Origin: Zanthoxylum bungeanum
Lineage: Eukaryota; Streptophyta; Magnoliopsida; Sapindales; Rutaceae
Reading direction: 5' to 3'
Assembly (NCBI GenBank): GCA_019454045.1
Contig: SKCR01017762.1
Span: forward strand, 1 to 64,000
Length of the DNA: 64,000 nucleotides
The position numbers and the translations under genes are program-made. The notes beneath the pieces are model-generated. The model saw only the letters and a list, made by a program, of their open reading frames with translations, searched no databases and was not told the origin of the DNA. Positions 35,860 through 46,602 of the stretch are shown one piece after another (within the stretch, counting starts at the first letter, position 1; each line of letters starts with the position of its first letter).

Positions 35860-37200
35860 TTTTTAAGACATTGAGGACAATGTCTCATTTAGGTTTGGGG
35901 GAGGGGAATAGTTGACTAGTATCTTGTTTTTATTTTTATTTTTCGATTTTTAGTCAAAAATTTAAAAAAAAAAATTAAAAAAAAATAAAATTATTTTAGA
36001 AAAAATTAAAAATATTTTTTGTTTTTATGTTTTTAACTTGACTAATCAGGTGAAATTTGTGTGAGATAGTTGTGTAAGGAATTTCAACTCCTGAGAAGTA
36101 TCTCAACCTATTTCGTAACAAATTAATTTTTGTTTATTTCCTTTTGAATTATTTAATTTGTGAATTCTCCATAATACTGACTAAATTGGATCTTCATATG
36201 CTCAGTTAACAGATATTATCAACATGCATAGTAACATACGACCATGAATTGTAAGTGAAAAGTTTATAATATTCAGTGCTCTAGTTTAATTGGTGGAAGC
36301 ATATAAAAAAGCAATGGAAAAAAAAATCACATCTGAGATCCGAGTAATTAAGTCCATAGAGGTGTTTTAACACCTAGTGCCCTAAAACCAACTGGCTTGG
36401 GAGTCACTGGCCCAAAGCTCGCTACATGGATTGAAGATGTTGTTAAAAAAAGAAGATATATATGAAATCCAAGTAATTAAGTCTGTAAGGGTGTCTTAAC
36501 ACCTAGTGCCCTAAAGCCAACTGGCTTAGGAGTCACTGGCCCAAAGCTCGCTACATGGTTTGAAGATGTTATAAATAAATAAATAAATAAAAAATATCTG
36601 AAATCCGAGTAATTAAGTCTGTAAGGGTGTCTTAACACCTAGTGCCCTAAAGCCAACTGGCTTGGGAGTCACTGGCCCAAAGCTCGCTACATGGATTGAA
36701 GATGTTATAAATAAATAAATAATCCATTACCAAAAAAGGTGTCAATTCTGATATAATTTTAGGACAAAAATATTACTCTCTTTTCAACTACACTTATGAA
36801 TATTGTGGGCATAATGATTTGATTAATACATTGTTTGTTGTGTATATAAAGAATGGTAAAAATAATCGGAGAATTTACTTATTTGGTAATTTAGAAAGAA
36901 AGAAAACAACTATTAACTTGGATAAGACGTTTCACTTGTTTAGTCACTCACTTGTTTATTCTCTTTTCTCTTGTCTTTTTGCTTTTGTATGCATTAGATT
37001 GATGTTTGTAGGTATCGTCACTGCAAGCCCTCACGAGACCACAACTCGTCCACTAGGGACACCTAGAGGTTTAAAGGCTTGTTGCATACGCTAAATACAA
37101 CTGTGATCCCTACGAAAGTGGCTTAGTTTAATTTTAATTGTTTATTGTATTTTATTTTATTGTTTTGCTCGAGGACTAGCAAAATGTTAGGTTTGGGGTG
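35860..37200 (+). mobile_element. 3' untranslated region of a gypsy element
   Basis: It starts near CATTGAGGACAATGTCTC and TTTAGGTTTGGGGGAGG, a purine-rich phrase common upstream of plant gypsy LTRs. It ends with CGAGGACTAGCAAAATG and a second purine tract GTTTGGGGTG at 37191-37200. The part 37016-37170 is closely similar to 42000-42120 (CTGCAAGCCCTCAC, GCTTGTTGCATACGCTAAAT). No coding sequence is recognised. It contains the tandem repeat at 36331-36723. Confidence 0.65.
36331..36723 (+). repeat. Three tandem units of about 131 bp
   Basis: Units start at about 36331, 36460 and 36596. Each contains CCGAGTAATTAAGTC (or a close variant), GTCTTAACACCTAGTGCC, CAACTGGCTTGGGAGTCACT and GGCCCAAAGCTCGCTACATG, and ends in an AT-rich (AAAT)n run. 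Units two and three are nearly identical. Tandem repeats in the 3' untranslated region are typical of large gypsy elements. Confidence 0.9.
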
Positions 37201-39089
37201 TGATGAGCGTAAAATATATCAATATTACCGCCCATTTTACTTAATATTTTGTATAGTTTCTCGAGTTTTATGAACGTTTTGATGTGTTTTAGTTCATTTT
37301 ACAGATAAAATAAAATCGGGACTTAATGGAATCAATCAGGATGAAATGTGGAACAAATAAAGGCAAAAATTGGACTTGACATTTTGATTTTGGAGATTGG
37401 AAACTTGAATTGGCGTTCTAACGAAGTACAATTTCGGAAATTCCAACTTTACGCAATTGTCGTATTTTGGCCATAACGTTTTACTCCGATATCAGATTGG
37501 GGTGATTTAAGTTCCAAATTAAAGAAGACTCAAAGATCTAACACTTTGAAGTTCATAATAATTTCAAATTCTGAAGTTTCCATGAACGATATTGATAAAA
37601 TATCCGTAAGTGTGTTATGTGTAATTATTAAAGTCATTTTCAAAACAAAAATAATAATAAAATAAAAAATAAAAATTGTCAAACGTGGATGATTTGGTGC
37701 CATGTTTGGTGGAGCAATTGGTGGAGAAATTGGTGGAAGCCTTTAGATTTGCCAATAAATACCAAACTAAACTTTGTAAATTTTTCATGCTTTCTTTGGA
37801 GGAATTTCTCCATGAAAACCTAAAGGAAAGTGTCTTGTATATTTATTTAAGTTTTCTTGTATTTTCTTTTTATTTAATTAATAAAGTTTTGTATGTTTTC
37901 ATTTACAGCATGAGCAGGTAATCTCATTCTGCTGGGGTGACAATGTAATACTTTTAATATAATAAATTAAAGTAATCTCCCTTATTTTAATTAAAATTTG
38001 GATTTATTAGTTACCGCCTATATGGCCGGTTTAGGTGACAACCTTATTTACCGCCTATATGGTCGGTTTTATATTCCAGACGCAGTTTCCGCCTATATGG
38101 TCAGTTTAGGTAATAACTTTGTTACCGCCTATATGGTCGGTTGGAATTAATTGAGACAAATGGAATTTCCGCCTTTATTGTCTGGTTAAATATAATTAAT
38201 TAATCGGTAAACATTGACAATAAGGGAGATTTCTAATTTTGAAATATCAAAAGTGGATCCTTTAACCCCATAATTTTCTTTCATTATTGTAATTTTACTT
38301 TTATTTATTTTCAAGTTATTTTTTATGATGTTTTGTTTAATTAAGTTTGTAGTAATCCTAGGTATGTATCGTAGCTAAATACATAATATATGGGTGTGAT
38401 GAATTCCAATATCACCAGTTTATAAGTTGGTTATTTTATGCCTTGGGTAATATATTGGTTTATTTATTGAGTCTTAGTCTTAATGCTTCTTGTTAACTGG
38501 CCATTAATAAGATTGATTTGGTAAACTTAAAATTAACTTGACGGAGGAATTTTAGGTTTCAGCCTTAGCCTTAATAGCACACGATCTCCCTTAAGGATTA
38601 GTTACCCCTTAATAGATTTCCTTCCAAGATGGACATATACCTGTCGGGTGGGGGTAGCCATAATTGGAACTTAATCTTAATGAATTCAGGTAATTTGATT
38701 AACATAGACATATGATTAATTAGGCTACACTGGGTATTTGCATCTGACCATCGATAGAGGCTTTTGCATAATTTCGTGTCCCAGGTTAATAAACCAATAT
38801 ATTACACAAACATGAGATAACCACTTCATCTTTAAGAGATATTGGAATGATTCACAACCCTAGATAGTTTAATAATATTGAATTTTCCTTTAATTTACAT
38901 TCGTACTATTTTATTTACTTGTTTTAGTTTAAAATCAACATCCAATCAACAACCAATATATTAGATACTCGTAAACATTTGGCTTCATAAATTAATAGCT
39001 TAGGTATTAAGTCCTCGTGGGATCGATACTTTTTATACTACTTGAGCGATACTTGTGCTTGCGTTATACGTGTGTGATCACGCCGATCA
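37201..39089 (+). mobile_element. Gypsy LTR, about 1.9 kb
   Basis: It begins TGATGAGCGTAAAATATATC right after the purine tract and ends GTGTGATCACGCCGATCA. The closing part with TCGTGGGATCGATAC, TTTTTATACTACTTGAGCG and GCGTTATACGTGTG is typical of plant gypsy LTR ends. The inner tandem repeat is listed separately. No primer-binding site follows, so it is a 3' or solo LTR. The exact end is inferred from the TGAT/ATCA pair. Confidence 0.7.
38011..38186 (+). repeat. Five copies of a CCGCCTATATGGTCGG repeat
   Basis: TACCGCCTATATGG(T/C)CGGTT occurs at about 38011, 38048, 38088 and 38121, with a decayed fifth copy at 38165. The units are 33-44 bp long. The core is nearly palindromic around TATA (ACCG...CGGT). 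It lies inside the gypsy LTR. Confidence 0.85.
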
Positions 39090-39640
39090 TCTTGCATGAT
39101 TTTTTTTATTTAATGTAATGAAATATTTTATGTAATAAAATATTAATTATATATATATAATAATAATTTTAATTTAATTTTTCATTTTTTAATTTAAAAA
39201 ATAAATATTATTAAAATTTATTTGTAATTATAAATAATTACATATATATTTTAATAATATTTTATTTTTTAATAATTTTAAATATATTTAGCGTCACCGC
39301 TAAATGTCTGTATTAATCGTCGACAGCACAAATATCGACGCTAATAATTATTCACATTTAGCAACTGTAAAAGTCCACGATATTTAGCGTCACATATGCT
39401 TGTCGACGTAGAATTGTCCACTTTCTACGCCATCGTATATCAGTTTCAACGACAACAACCGGCGATGCAGAGTTGAATATTTAACATCGCCGAAGCTTTC
39501 TCAATACTAAAACTTTCATCGGCCGGCCTTTAGCATCCAGTTTCTACTTCGCCATCTTTCGATGCCAAAAATATTAGCGTCGACTTTTATCTCTTTTAAC
39601 ATCAAAGTTTGGCGATGTTGAAAATCATATTCTTGTAGTG
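39090..39640. mobile_element. CACTA (En/Spm) transposon end
   Basis: The block ends TATTCTTGTAGTG at 39640, which is the reverse complement of the CACTACAAGAA terminus of plant CACTA elements. The preceding 350 bp carries many short subterminal motifs around GCGTCGAC, GGCGATG and TTTAGCGTC in both orientations, as expected of CACTA subterminal repeats. The opposite end is not visible. The element is truncated on the left near the gypsy LTR. Confidence 0.75.
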
Positions 39641-40107
39641 AAATACGTTTTCATTAAGTAATGATGGATTCATATTATCTGGGCTATTGAAGGAAAATCA
39701 TAAGTGACCATAGAGCTTAAACGTTAGAGATCTAAATTCTTATATTGTGCATAATACGGACCACTGTAGGACTGGCCAAATTATATACATGAGTGAGTAG
39801 TCTTCCAGGCTTCATTGCTTGTTGTGTATTTCGTAGTTAATTTTAATTTTATGAAAATGATCAATATATATAATAGTGCACATAAAAATGCACATAATTG
39901 AAAATTATAATTTATTTGTCTTGTAGTAAATAGTTTTTTTTTAATAGTTGTGTGTAATATGGTGTGCATTTTTATGTGTACATATTATTACTCTAATTTT
40001 ATTAGTTTCTTCGAGAAATGAGTTGTTTGTTGTTCTATATATGAGTGGGAGTCTTCTATCCTTATCGATTATTTTTAATTTGTTTCATTGTTTGTTCTAT
40101 ATATGAG
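39641..40107. other. Intergenic DNA with a segment repeated at 56776-56908
   Basis: No gene is present. From about 39955 to 40085 it is similar to 56776-56908, sharing GGTTTCTTCGAGAAATGAG with one base difference, TTGTTTGTTGTTCTATATAT and TTTTTAATTTGTTTCAT. The phrase TGTTTGTTCTATATATGAGTG occurs a second time immediately before the gypsy gag remnant starts. Confidence 0.7.
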
Positions 40108-40926
40108 TGCTGCTGGTAATTGACTTTCCAGGGCAGCTTCCAACTGGTATTCCCCTTTAGGTATTCTAGCAGTATTCCCTTTTTCATGATTGCCTTTATC
40201 TGTCGATATGGAATTTTGCATTTGGCAGTGGTGTTCCCTATGTCCCTGTGAAATTCACAGTACAACCCCTTATTGCGGAATTCATCTGGTCCTTTCATCG
40301 GTTGTGGTTCCCTTAGCATACCCGAATCCCTTATATTGTGGAAGATTTGTTATTGTGGGATGGTGAACTAATACAACAGTCCATTATCTTCTCATTTAGG
40401 CTCTGAAACATTTCTTTAGACTTTTTAAGCATCTCTTGAGGCACTTACCTCTCTTCGTTCATCTTGCGGTCTCCTCTTCTTTGGATTCTAACCTTGCTCG
40501 TCGTCTATCCTATTTTTTTGGCTACCTATGTCTACAATTATAATAGCAGCAACTAGGGACATTCTGGACTTGTTCTCCGTCACCTTCAGCAAGCCATCTG
40601 CTCTGGTCCATACCTCTGGCGCGACTTCATATATCTAAGCTTTCAGCATATGGTTTTCTTATTGTATGGCTTGCATATATTCATGAAATTATTATTTCAT
40701 TAATTCCATTACTGCTATAGCCTAGTGGCTTTGTTATTCCATCTGTTTCATCATTTCTTGCATCATTGTTGTGACATCCGCTATAGGCTTCAGATAAATG
40801 GAAACTTCATCTTCTTGGTAAACAACCGAAGCAGAGATTCGATTCCTTGTTCCTAGGGACGATTCTTGTTTTCCTCGATTGAGTAGTTCCGTAGACACAT
40901 CTTTTCATCTCGTTACTTTTTCACAG
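40108..40926 (-). pseudogene. Gypsy G1 gag, left copy
   Basis: On the minus strand the frame 40319-40062 reads GPDEFRNKGLYCEFHRDIGN and TTAKC, then IKAIMKKGILLEYLKG. This is the conserved C-terminal gag segment of Tat-lineage gypsy elements. Upstream parts to about 40900 match the right copy (45250-46175) with several stops. It is cut at 40108. CAGACGGCGCAAATT at 40924-40938 is the reverse complement of the GCGCCGTCTG primer-binding region. Confidence 0.8.
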
Positions 40927-40943
40927 ACGGCGCAAATTGCTTG

Positions 40944-41566
40944 TGCAATTAACTTCACAATAATAGAATTAAAATAAGAATATAGAAGTTGATCAAAGGT
41001 ACTTTGTTATTTCTTGAATATCAAAAGGTCTATTCCCTTTCTCACAATTCTCTTACTATTTATAATACTCTATTTTAAGGAAAATAAACTGACAACAGTT
41101 ACATTCCATTCATATTTTCCATTAACTGGCCCTTACATATTCTAGACAGTTGTCTAGCTTAAAGAAACAGAACGTAATTAATTAACTGTCCTCTTTGTTA
41201 TTTCTGCGATTCCCATAAGGAATGAGCTGATATTTCAGGCTGATTCCTTGTGTGATCCTTGCTTGCCTCCTTAGGGGCAAGTCTGAAGCGAATGGTCTGT
41301 CGTCAGACTCTGAAGGGAGGCTCTGAAATTAAGTTCTGATGGAAGGTTTTGAAGTTAGGCTCCAATGGAGGGTCCTGAAATCAGACTCTGACCCAAGACC
41401 CTGAAGCTTGATCATGATAGGAAGCCCTAGAGTCAGACTCTGACGGGAAACTCTAGAGTCAGACTCTGATATTGTTTAGGCTCTGTCGGTAGACACTGAG
41501 TTTAGAGTCTGAAGGTAGTTGTTGACATCAGATTCTGAAATTAGTCCACACATCATATTTCGATAA
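40944..41566 (-). mobile_element. Gypsy G1 LTR, left copy
   Basis: About 620 bp, beginning (plus-strand view) TGCAATTAACTTCACAA next to the primer-binding region. It ends near AGTCCACACATCA. It has a reversed TATA-like stretch (CTATTTATAATAC near 41052). The distal half carries repeated phrases such as GTCAGACTCTGA. It matches 46217-46602 plus 56474-56730 and, in reverse complement, 11180-11769. Confidence 0.75.
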
Positions 41567-41579
41567 GCGTGAAGCTACC

Positions 41580-42206
41580 CATGGGCGAGTGTTAAGACCA
41601 GAATAAGGAGAAATGCTACCTTAAATGGTAGGTGTGTTGAAAAAAATGAAAAAAAGGAAAAAGAAGGAAAAAAACCATACCATACTGAGCAAAGAAATGC
41701 AATTACAGAGTACTTTTGAGATATCTAGGTTGGTTTGACCTATCAGATCTCAATTTTTGAGACGAAATTATTGAGTTGGCTTACTTAAGAGTCGAGCTGT
41801 GAATGAACTCTTACACACACACACACTGTGAGTCTGGCTTAGATACAAAAACTTGGATTTAAGTTGCATTGAGTACTTTAAAGGTTCTCTGATTTCATTA
41901 GTAGGCATTCTTTGAGGAAAATATTATGTATAACTATCGGGACTATTTTATTTTATTTTATTATTTTTGTATGATTACATGTGTGTGAATGACTTTTGTG
42001 GGTCTCGTCGCTGCAAGCCCTCACAAGACTATAACACGTCCACTACGGTCGCCTAGGGGTTTAAAAGCTTGTTGCATACGCTAAATGCAATCGTGATCCC
42101 TACGAAAGTGACCTAGCTAATTATGCTATTTGTGTTTGATTATTTTTATTTAGTTTTTATTTTGACTTTTGCTCAAGATTATCAAAATCTTAAGTTTTGA
42201 GATGTT
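41580..42206 (+). mobile_element. 3' end of a gypsy element, internal part
   Basis: The region 42000-42120 is similar to 37016-37140 upstream of the first gypsy LTR (GTCGCTGCAAGCCCTCAC, TTGTTGCATACGCTAAAT, GTGATCCCTACGAAAGTG). A degenerate purine tract AAGTTTTGAGATG lies just before the LTR. A short (CA)n run is at about 41813. No coding sequence is recognised. Confidence 0.6.
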
Positions 42207-43514
42207 TGATAAGTGCGGTTTATACTCACATATTCAGGCATTCTTAACTTACTATTTTGTTAGGTTTCGTGTCATTTATTGTATTTTATAGTTTGTTTTA
42301 TGTTTTATTGATAGGAAGCATTGGAACAAGGATCTTAGAGCAATCGTACGTGTTTTGGGACCTTACGGATGCAACGGAAGCATGCGGGAAAATATAAAAT
42401 GCAGAAAACCCTAATCCTGAAAAATAGGATGGTGTTGCGGTGCCACTTTTGGCGCGACGCCTCCTCAGGATGCCAACATAGTGATTTGCCGAGAGTTAGG
42501 CATCGTGACACTAATTCCGGCATCGCGACGCTGCAACAGGAGCCCAGAATCTTCATAATTTACTATTTTACATGCACAAAGACTCCAAGACTTTCCTATA
42601 AATATAGAGGCTCATCCAAAACCCTAAATAGGAGGCTAACACAACTCAAGAGTTTAAGAAATTTTTTTTACAGAGATCCAAAGAGAAATATTGAAGAGCA
42701 ACAAGAGGAGACGAATGCGGTGACGTCCGAAGACGAAGGGATTCGATTCGGGTTTAATCTTCTAGTTTATTTATTTAACTCTAATGATTAATATTAGATT
42801 TATGACCATGATTTCATTGTTTTATTATTTGGTCATGAACTAAATTTATTATTCTAGAGGATGATGTAGTCAATGTTTGAAACTATGTGTTGTTTGCCAA
42901 TTTGATTTTTATGAAGTTTTAATTCAGTTTATTATATTCTTTTGCATTCAATGCTTTTTGTTTGTTGGCCACAAATTAAGATGATGAATGTTTATAATCT
43001 ATCGCTCGGGAGAGAGGGATTTTGAATAGGATCTAGAGAATATAACTTAGGAGATTTGTAAAGTTCGGAAGAATCTATAATCTCTTCGAAGTCATTAACA
43101 AAGAATCACAGAGAGTAATGAATTGTTAATTACTAAATTTTTATAGGGATATTGAAGTTTGTAATTGTTAACATATTCTCTCGGCACTTGGGAGAGGGAG
43201 TTAGAATAATTTAGGATTCTTGACTTATAAATAATGCATCTGAATAAGAATTGAATGATATGACAAATACATAGGGGATAATTAGGTGAAATCGGACTCT
43301 AGAATCTCTCTTATCTTGGATTCTCTTTATCAAAACGTTTTTTTTCTTAATTATTTAGTTTTTAATCTAAATTTAATTACTTTCTAAATAAAGTTAGGTT
43401 TACTAATTATAGTACTTAGTGTGAGTTGAATACAATCCTTGTAGGTTTGATACTCTTTCACTTATCTTTATTAAATCTTGACACCGTACACTTGTGGTAC
43501 GATATAAAATATCA
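42207..43514 (+). mobile_element. Second gypsy LTR, about 1.3 kb
   Basis: It starts TGATAAGTGCGG and ends AAAATATCA. It contains TATAAATATAG at about 42596, a plausible promoter, and the phrase ATCTATCGCTCGGGAGAG typical of plant gypsy LTRs. The 140-codon open frame at 42369-42791 lies across this promoter and leader and shows no domain, so I treat it as chance. The LTR is a different subfamily from 37201-39089. Confidence 0.6.
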
Positions 43515-45160
43515 CAACAACTCATGATGTTGCTAGGACTGGTGGGGCCCTGCATCTCTATGTATTTTCCTATGGTTCTGACAATGGCTTGCTGAATCGG
43601 TCCTGATCCTGGTATACTGGTTCTGATCTTGTCTTTGCCAGTGCGGTCCTGACCCAACATACGGGTTCTCATTATATCCTTCTACCATGATCTCGACTTC
43701 ATGTCAGCTCCTGAATTGGCTTGGATATTCACACCCTGACCCGACTGTGAAATTCAGGTCCTGACATTCATGCCCTGATATTTACATTTGAATCAGGTCC
43801 TGATAATTGCATCTGATTCGGGTCTTGATATGCATACAATCTCTTGAACTTATCTTCTTGTACCATTATATAACGTCTAGTTAGCTATCACGTTATCATA
43901 CCTAGTCAGCTGCCACATCATAAGTTTGACGACCAATAAATCAACACTTGCTCAAAACTTCAGCTAGGATTTAATCTTTCTGTATTTGGTCTTCACTCTT
44001 TCGGGTTTTTCTTCCTTACACCAGCTTTTGATATGATTTTCAAGCCATGATGGGTCTCTCGACCATGTATCATGTTCTTATCTCGAATTTTTAGGCTCTG
44101 ACAGGTTCTTCTACTATATGTCATGTTTTATCTGTGGTTGTCTACCTTGTCAAACATTGACAAATTATTCCCTCTTTGAACTTGGCGCTCGGGATTTTCA
44201 TACTCTGATAGGCTTTTCTACTAGCTATCAGAGGATTCTTCCCTCATCATACCCTGTTAGGCATTTCCTCTTTGAGTATGACAATTAGAAGCTTCATGTT
44301 CTGACACAAGTTTTTTTACCATGCGTCAGGATCTTCGTCAGACCCAAATAGACATTCCCTCTTGGGTCTGACGTTCAGAAACTCCATACTCTAATTGGAT
44401 TTTCTGCCATACATCAGAGTCTTCTTTTACTTATCGTCGGAACCTGATAGGCATTTCCTCTTTGGGTATGACATTATGCTCTAATGGGTTTTTTCTACTA
44501 GAAATCAGAGTATTCTTTTCTTATCAGGCCATGTTAGGCATTTATTCTTTGGGTCTGACTTCATGCTCTAATGGGTTGTCTTTCTTATAATGCATTAGAG
44601 TCTTCTTTTCTTGTCAGATCCTGTTAGACATTTCCTTTTTGGGAATGGCTTCATGCTCTGATAGGTTTTCTTTTTTATCATGTATCAAAATCTTCTTTTA
44701 CTTCTCGTCAGACCCTGATGGACATTTCCCCTTTGGGTATGCCTTCATGCTATGATGAGTTTTCTTTCTTATCATGCATTAAAGTCTTCTTTTCTCGCCA
44801 GAATTTGTTAGGCATTTCTTCTTTAGGTCTGATTTCATTCTCCAATAGGTTTTATTTTTTTACCGTGCATCAGAGTCTTCTTTTACTTCTCGTCAGACCC
44901 TGATAGGCATTTTCGCTTTGGGTCTAACTTCATACTCTGATGGGTTTTCATTTTTACATGCATCAAAGTTTTCTTTTTCGTCAAACCCAGTTGTGCATTT
45001 CCTATTTGGGTCTTACATTCTGAGGGTTGGACGGGTAGTTAAACCATACGTCATGTTTCCTCCTTGGATTGTCAGGTACTGACGAGTTTTTCTACCATGC
45101 GTTTTACCTATCTTATTTTTTATATATATTTTTTTCAAAAATGAAGGCAGAATAAAAACT
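43515..45160 (-). other. Non-coding gypsy-associated region
   Basis: No intact gene is present. The sequence is rich in GGTCCTGA and CTGATAGG phrases like those in the G1 LTRs. I infer that it belongs to a non-coding part of a G1-type element on the minus strand. From about 44090 it becomes a clear minisatellite, listed separately. Confidence 0.45.
44090..45010. repeat. Degenerate minisatellite, about 9-10 units of 85-100 bp
   Basis: A recurring unit contains, in order, CTCGTCAGACCCTGATAGGC, ATTTCCTCTTTGGGTCTGAC, TTCATGCTCTGATGGGTTTT and CATGCATCAGAGTCTTCTTT, with substitutions in each copy. TAGGCATTT-type cores are seen near 44270, 44450, 44530, 44620, 44720, 44805, 44900 and 44990. It lies within gypsy-associated DNA next to the G1 gag. 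Confidence 0.85.
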
Positions 45161-45249
45161 GGTCAACCAGATAGTAATTATGTTTCATTTAAATTGAGAG
45201 AATATGGAAAAGTACAGTATTCTTACGCATAGTATTTTTTTTAAGCATT

Positions 45250-46200
45250 TGTGTGCTCTATGTTCTGGGCACTGCCTTTCTATTTCTTATATTCAGGGCC
45301 TATAGGTTCTTTTCCCTATGTCCTGCTGCTTGGCGATGCCTCAGACTTCTGTTGGTCGCCTCTCTGGCTCTGGTGCTGCTGGTAATTGACTTTCCAAGAC
45401 AGAGCCCCAGCTTCCAACTAGCTCTTCCCCTTTAGGTATTTCAGCAGTTTGCCCTTAGTCATGATCGCCTTTATTTATCGGTACCGATTTTTTGCATCTG
45501 GCAGTGGTGTGCCCTATGTCCCTGTAAAATTCATTGTACAGCTCCTTATCACAGTCCTTTCATCAGTTGTGGTTCCCTTAGTAGACCCAGATCCCTTATT
45601 TTGTGCAAATTTTGTTCTTGTGGGAGGATGAACACATATAAAAGTCTATTGTCTTCCCATTTTGGCCATTTAGGCTCTGAATCGTATGTCTGTACTTCTT
45701 CAGCATCTCTTGAGGCACTGACCTCTCTTATTTCATCTTGCGGTCTCCACTTCTTTGGATTTTGACCTTGCTCGTTCCCTTTCATGTTTCTTTGGCTACA
45801 TTTGTCTACAATCGTAATCGTAGCAACTTGGGATATTATGAACCTGTTCTCTATCACCTTCAGCAAGTCTTTTGCTCTGGTATGTACCTCTGGCAAGGCC
45901 TCATAGATATGAGCTTTCAGTGCATATTTTTCTTCATGTATGACATGCACCTGTTCCTGAAACTGTTGTTTCATTACTTCCATTGCAGTTGTGCCTGACG
46001 GCTTTGGTTTTCTATATGTTTCATCATTTCGTGCATCATTGTTGTGACATCTGCTACAGGCATTAGATGGTTGGAAACTTCATCTTCTTGGTGAGCAGTC
46101 GAAACAGAGATTCTGGATTCCTTGTTCCTTGGAGCCATTCTTGTTTTCCTCAATTGAGTTAACTCCATAGACACAGTTTTTTTCTCGTTATTTTCCCACA
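45250..46200 (-). pseudogene. Gypsy G1 gag, right copy
   Basis: Minus-strand reading starts near 46174 with MSMELTQLRKTRMAPRNKES and DVTTMMHEMMKHIEN. It shifts to a 144-codon frame (45983-45549) with EVHTRAKDLLKVIENRF and PKKWRPQDEIREVSASRDAE, then LREPQLMKG and a decayed copy of the YCEFHRDxG segment. This is a Tat-lineage gypsy capsid protein, which would coat the element's RNA. It is broken by at least two frameshifts. No protease, integrase or reverse transcriptase of this family is seen beyond it. Confidence 0.8.
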
Positions 46201-46212
46201 GACGGCGTCAAT
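46194..46212 (-). other. Primer-binding region of gypsy G1
   Basis: On the minus strand GACGCCGTCTGTGGGAAAA lies between the LTR and gag. The form TTGGCGCCGTCTGTGGGA is the usual primer-binding phrase of Tat-type plant gypsy elements. Here the GGC is altered to GAC. Confidence 0.75.
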
Positions 46213-46216
46213 TAAT

Positions 46217-46602
46217 TGAGCAATTAACTTCACAAACATTAGAATTAAGAGAAGAACATGGAAGTTGATCACAAGTACTCTGTTATTGCTTAAGATCAAA
46301 AGGTTCATCCCATTTTTTAGGATTCTCATACTATTTATAACACTTCATTACGAGGAAAATAAACTAACAACGGTTAAGTTCCATTCATGTTTCCAATTAA
46401 CTAGCCCACTCCCTAGAATCTCGAAACTTCCATATTTTAGGTGGTTGTCCAGCTTAACAAATGGAAAGTAATAATTTGTTGTCTCATTCTTTATTTATGG
46501 AATTCCCATAAGGAATGAGCTGATATTTTGGGCTAATTCCTTGTATGATCCATGCTTGCCTCCTAGAAGGCGAGTCTGAAGCGGATGCTCTGTCGTCAGA
46601 CT
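46217..46602 (-). mobile_element. Gypsy G1 LTR, right copy, proximal part
   Basis: It starts TGAGCAATTAACTTCACAA next to the primer-binding region and matches 40944-41330. It is interrupted at 46602 by a Copia-1 element and resumes at 56474. The two parts add up to about 640 bp, the size of the left G1 LTR. Confidence 0.82.

Noticed and set aside
36331..36723. Tandem repeat considered as a CRISPR-like array
   Set aside because: Units are 131 bp, contiguous without variable spacers and inside a plant gypsy 3' region.
42369..42791. 140-codon plus-strand ORF
   Set aside because: It spans the TATA box and leader of a gypsy LTR, has no domain and is not kept in the related LTR at 37201-39089.
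43403..43672. 89-codon minus-strand ORF at the end of the second gypsy LTR
   Set aside because: It crosses the LTR boundary at 43514, so its two halves have different origins, and no gag or pol motif is visible.
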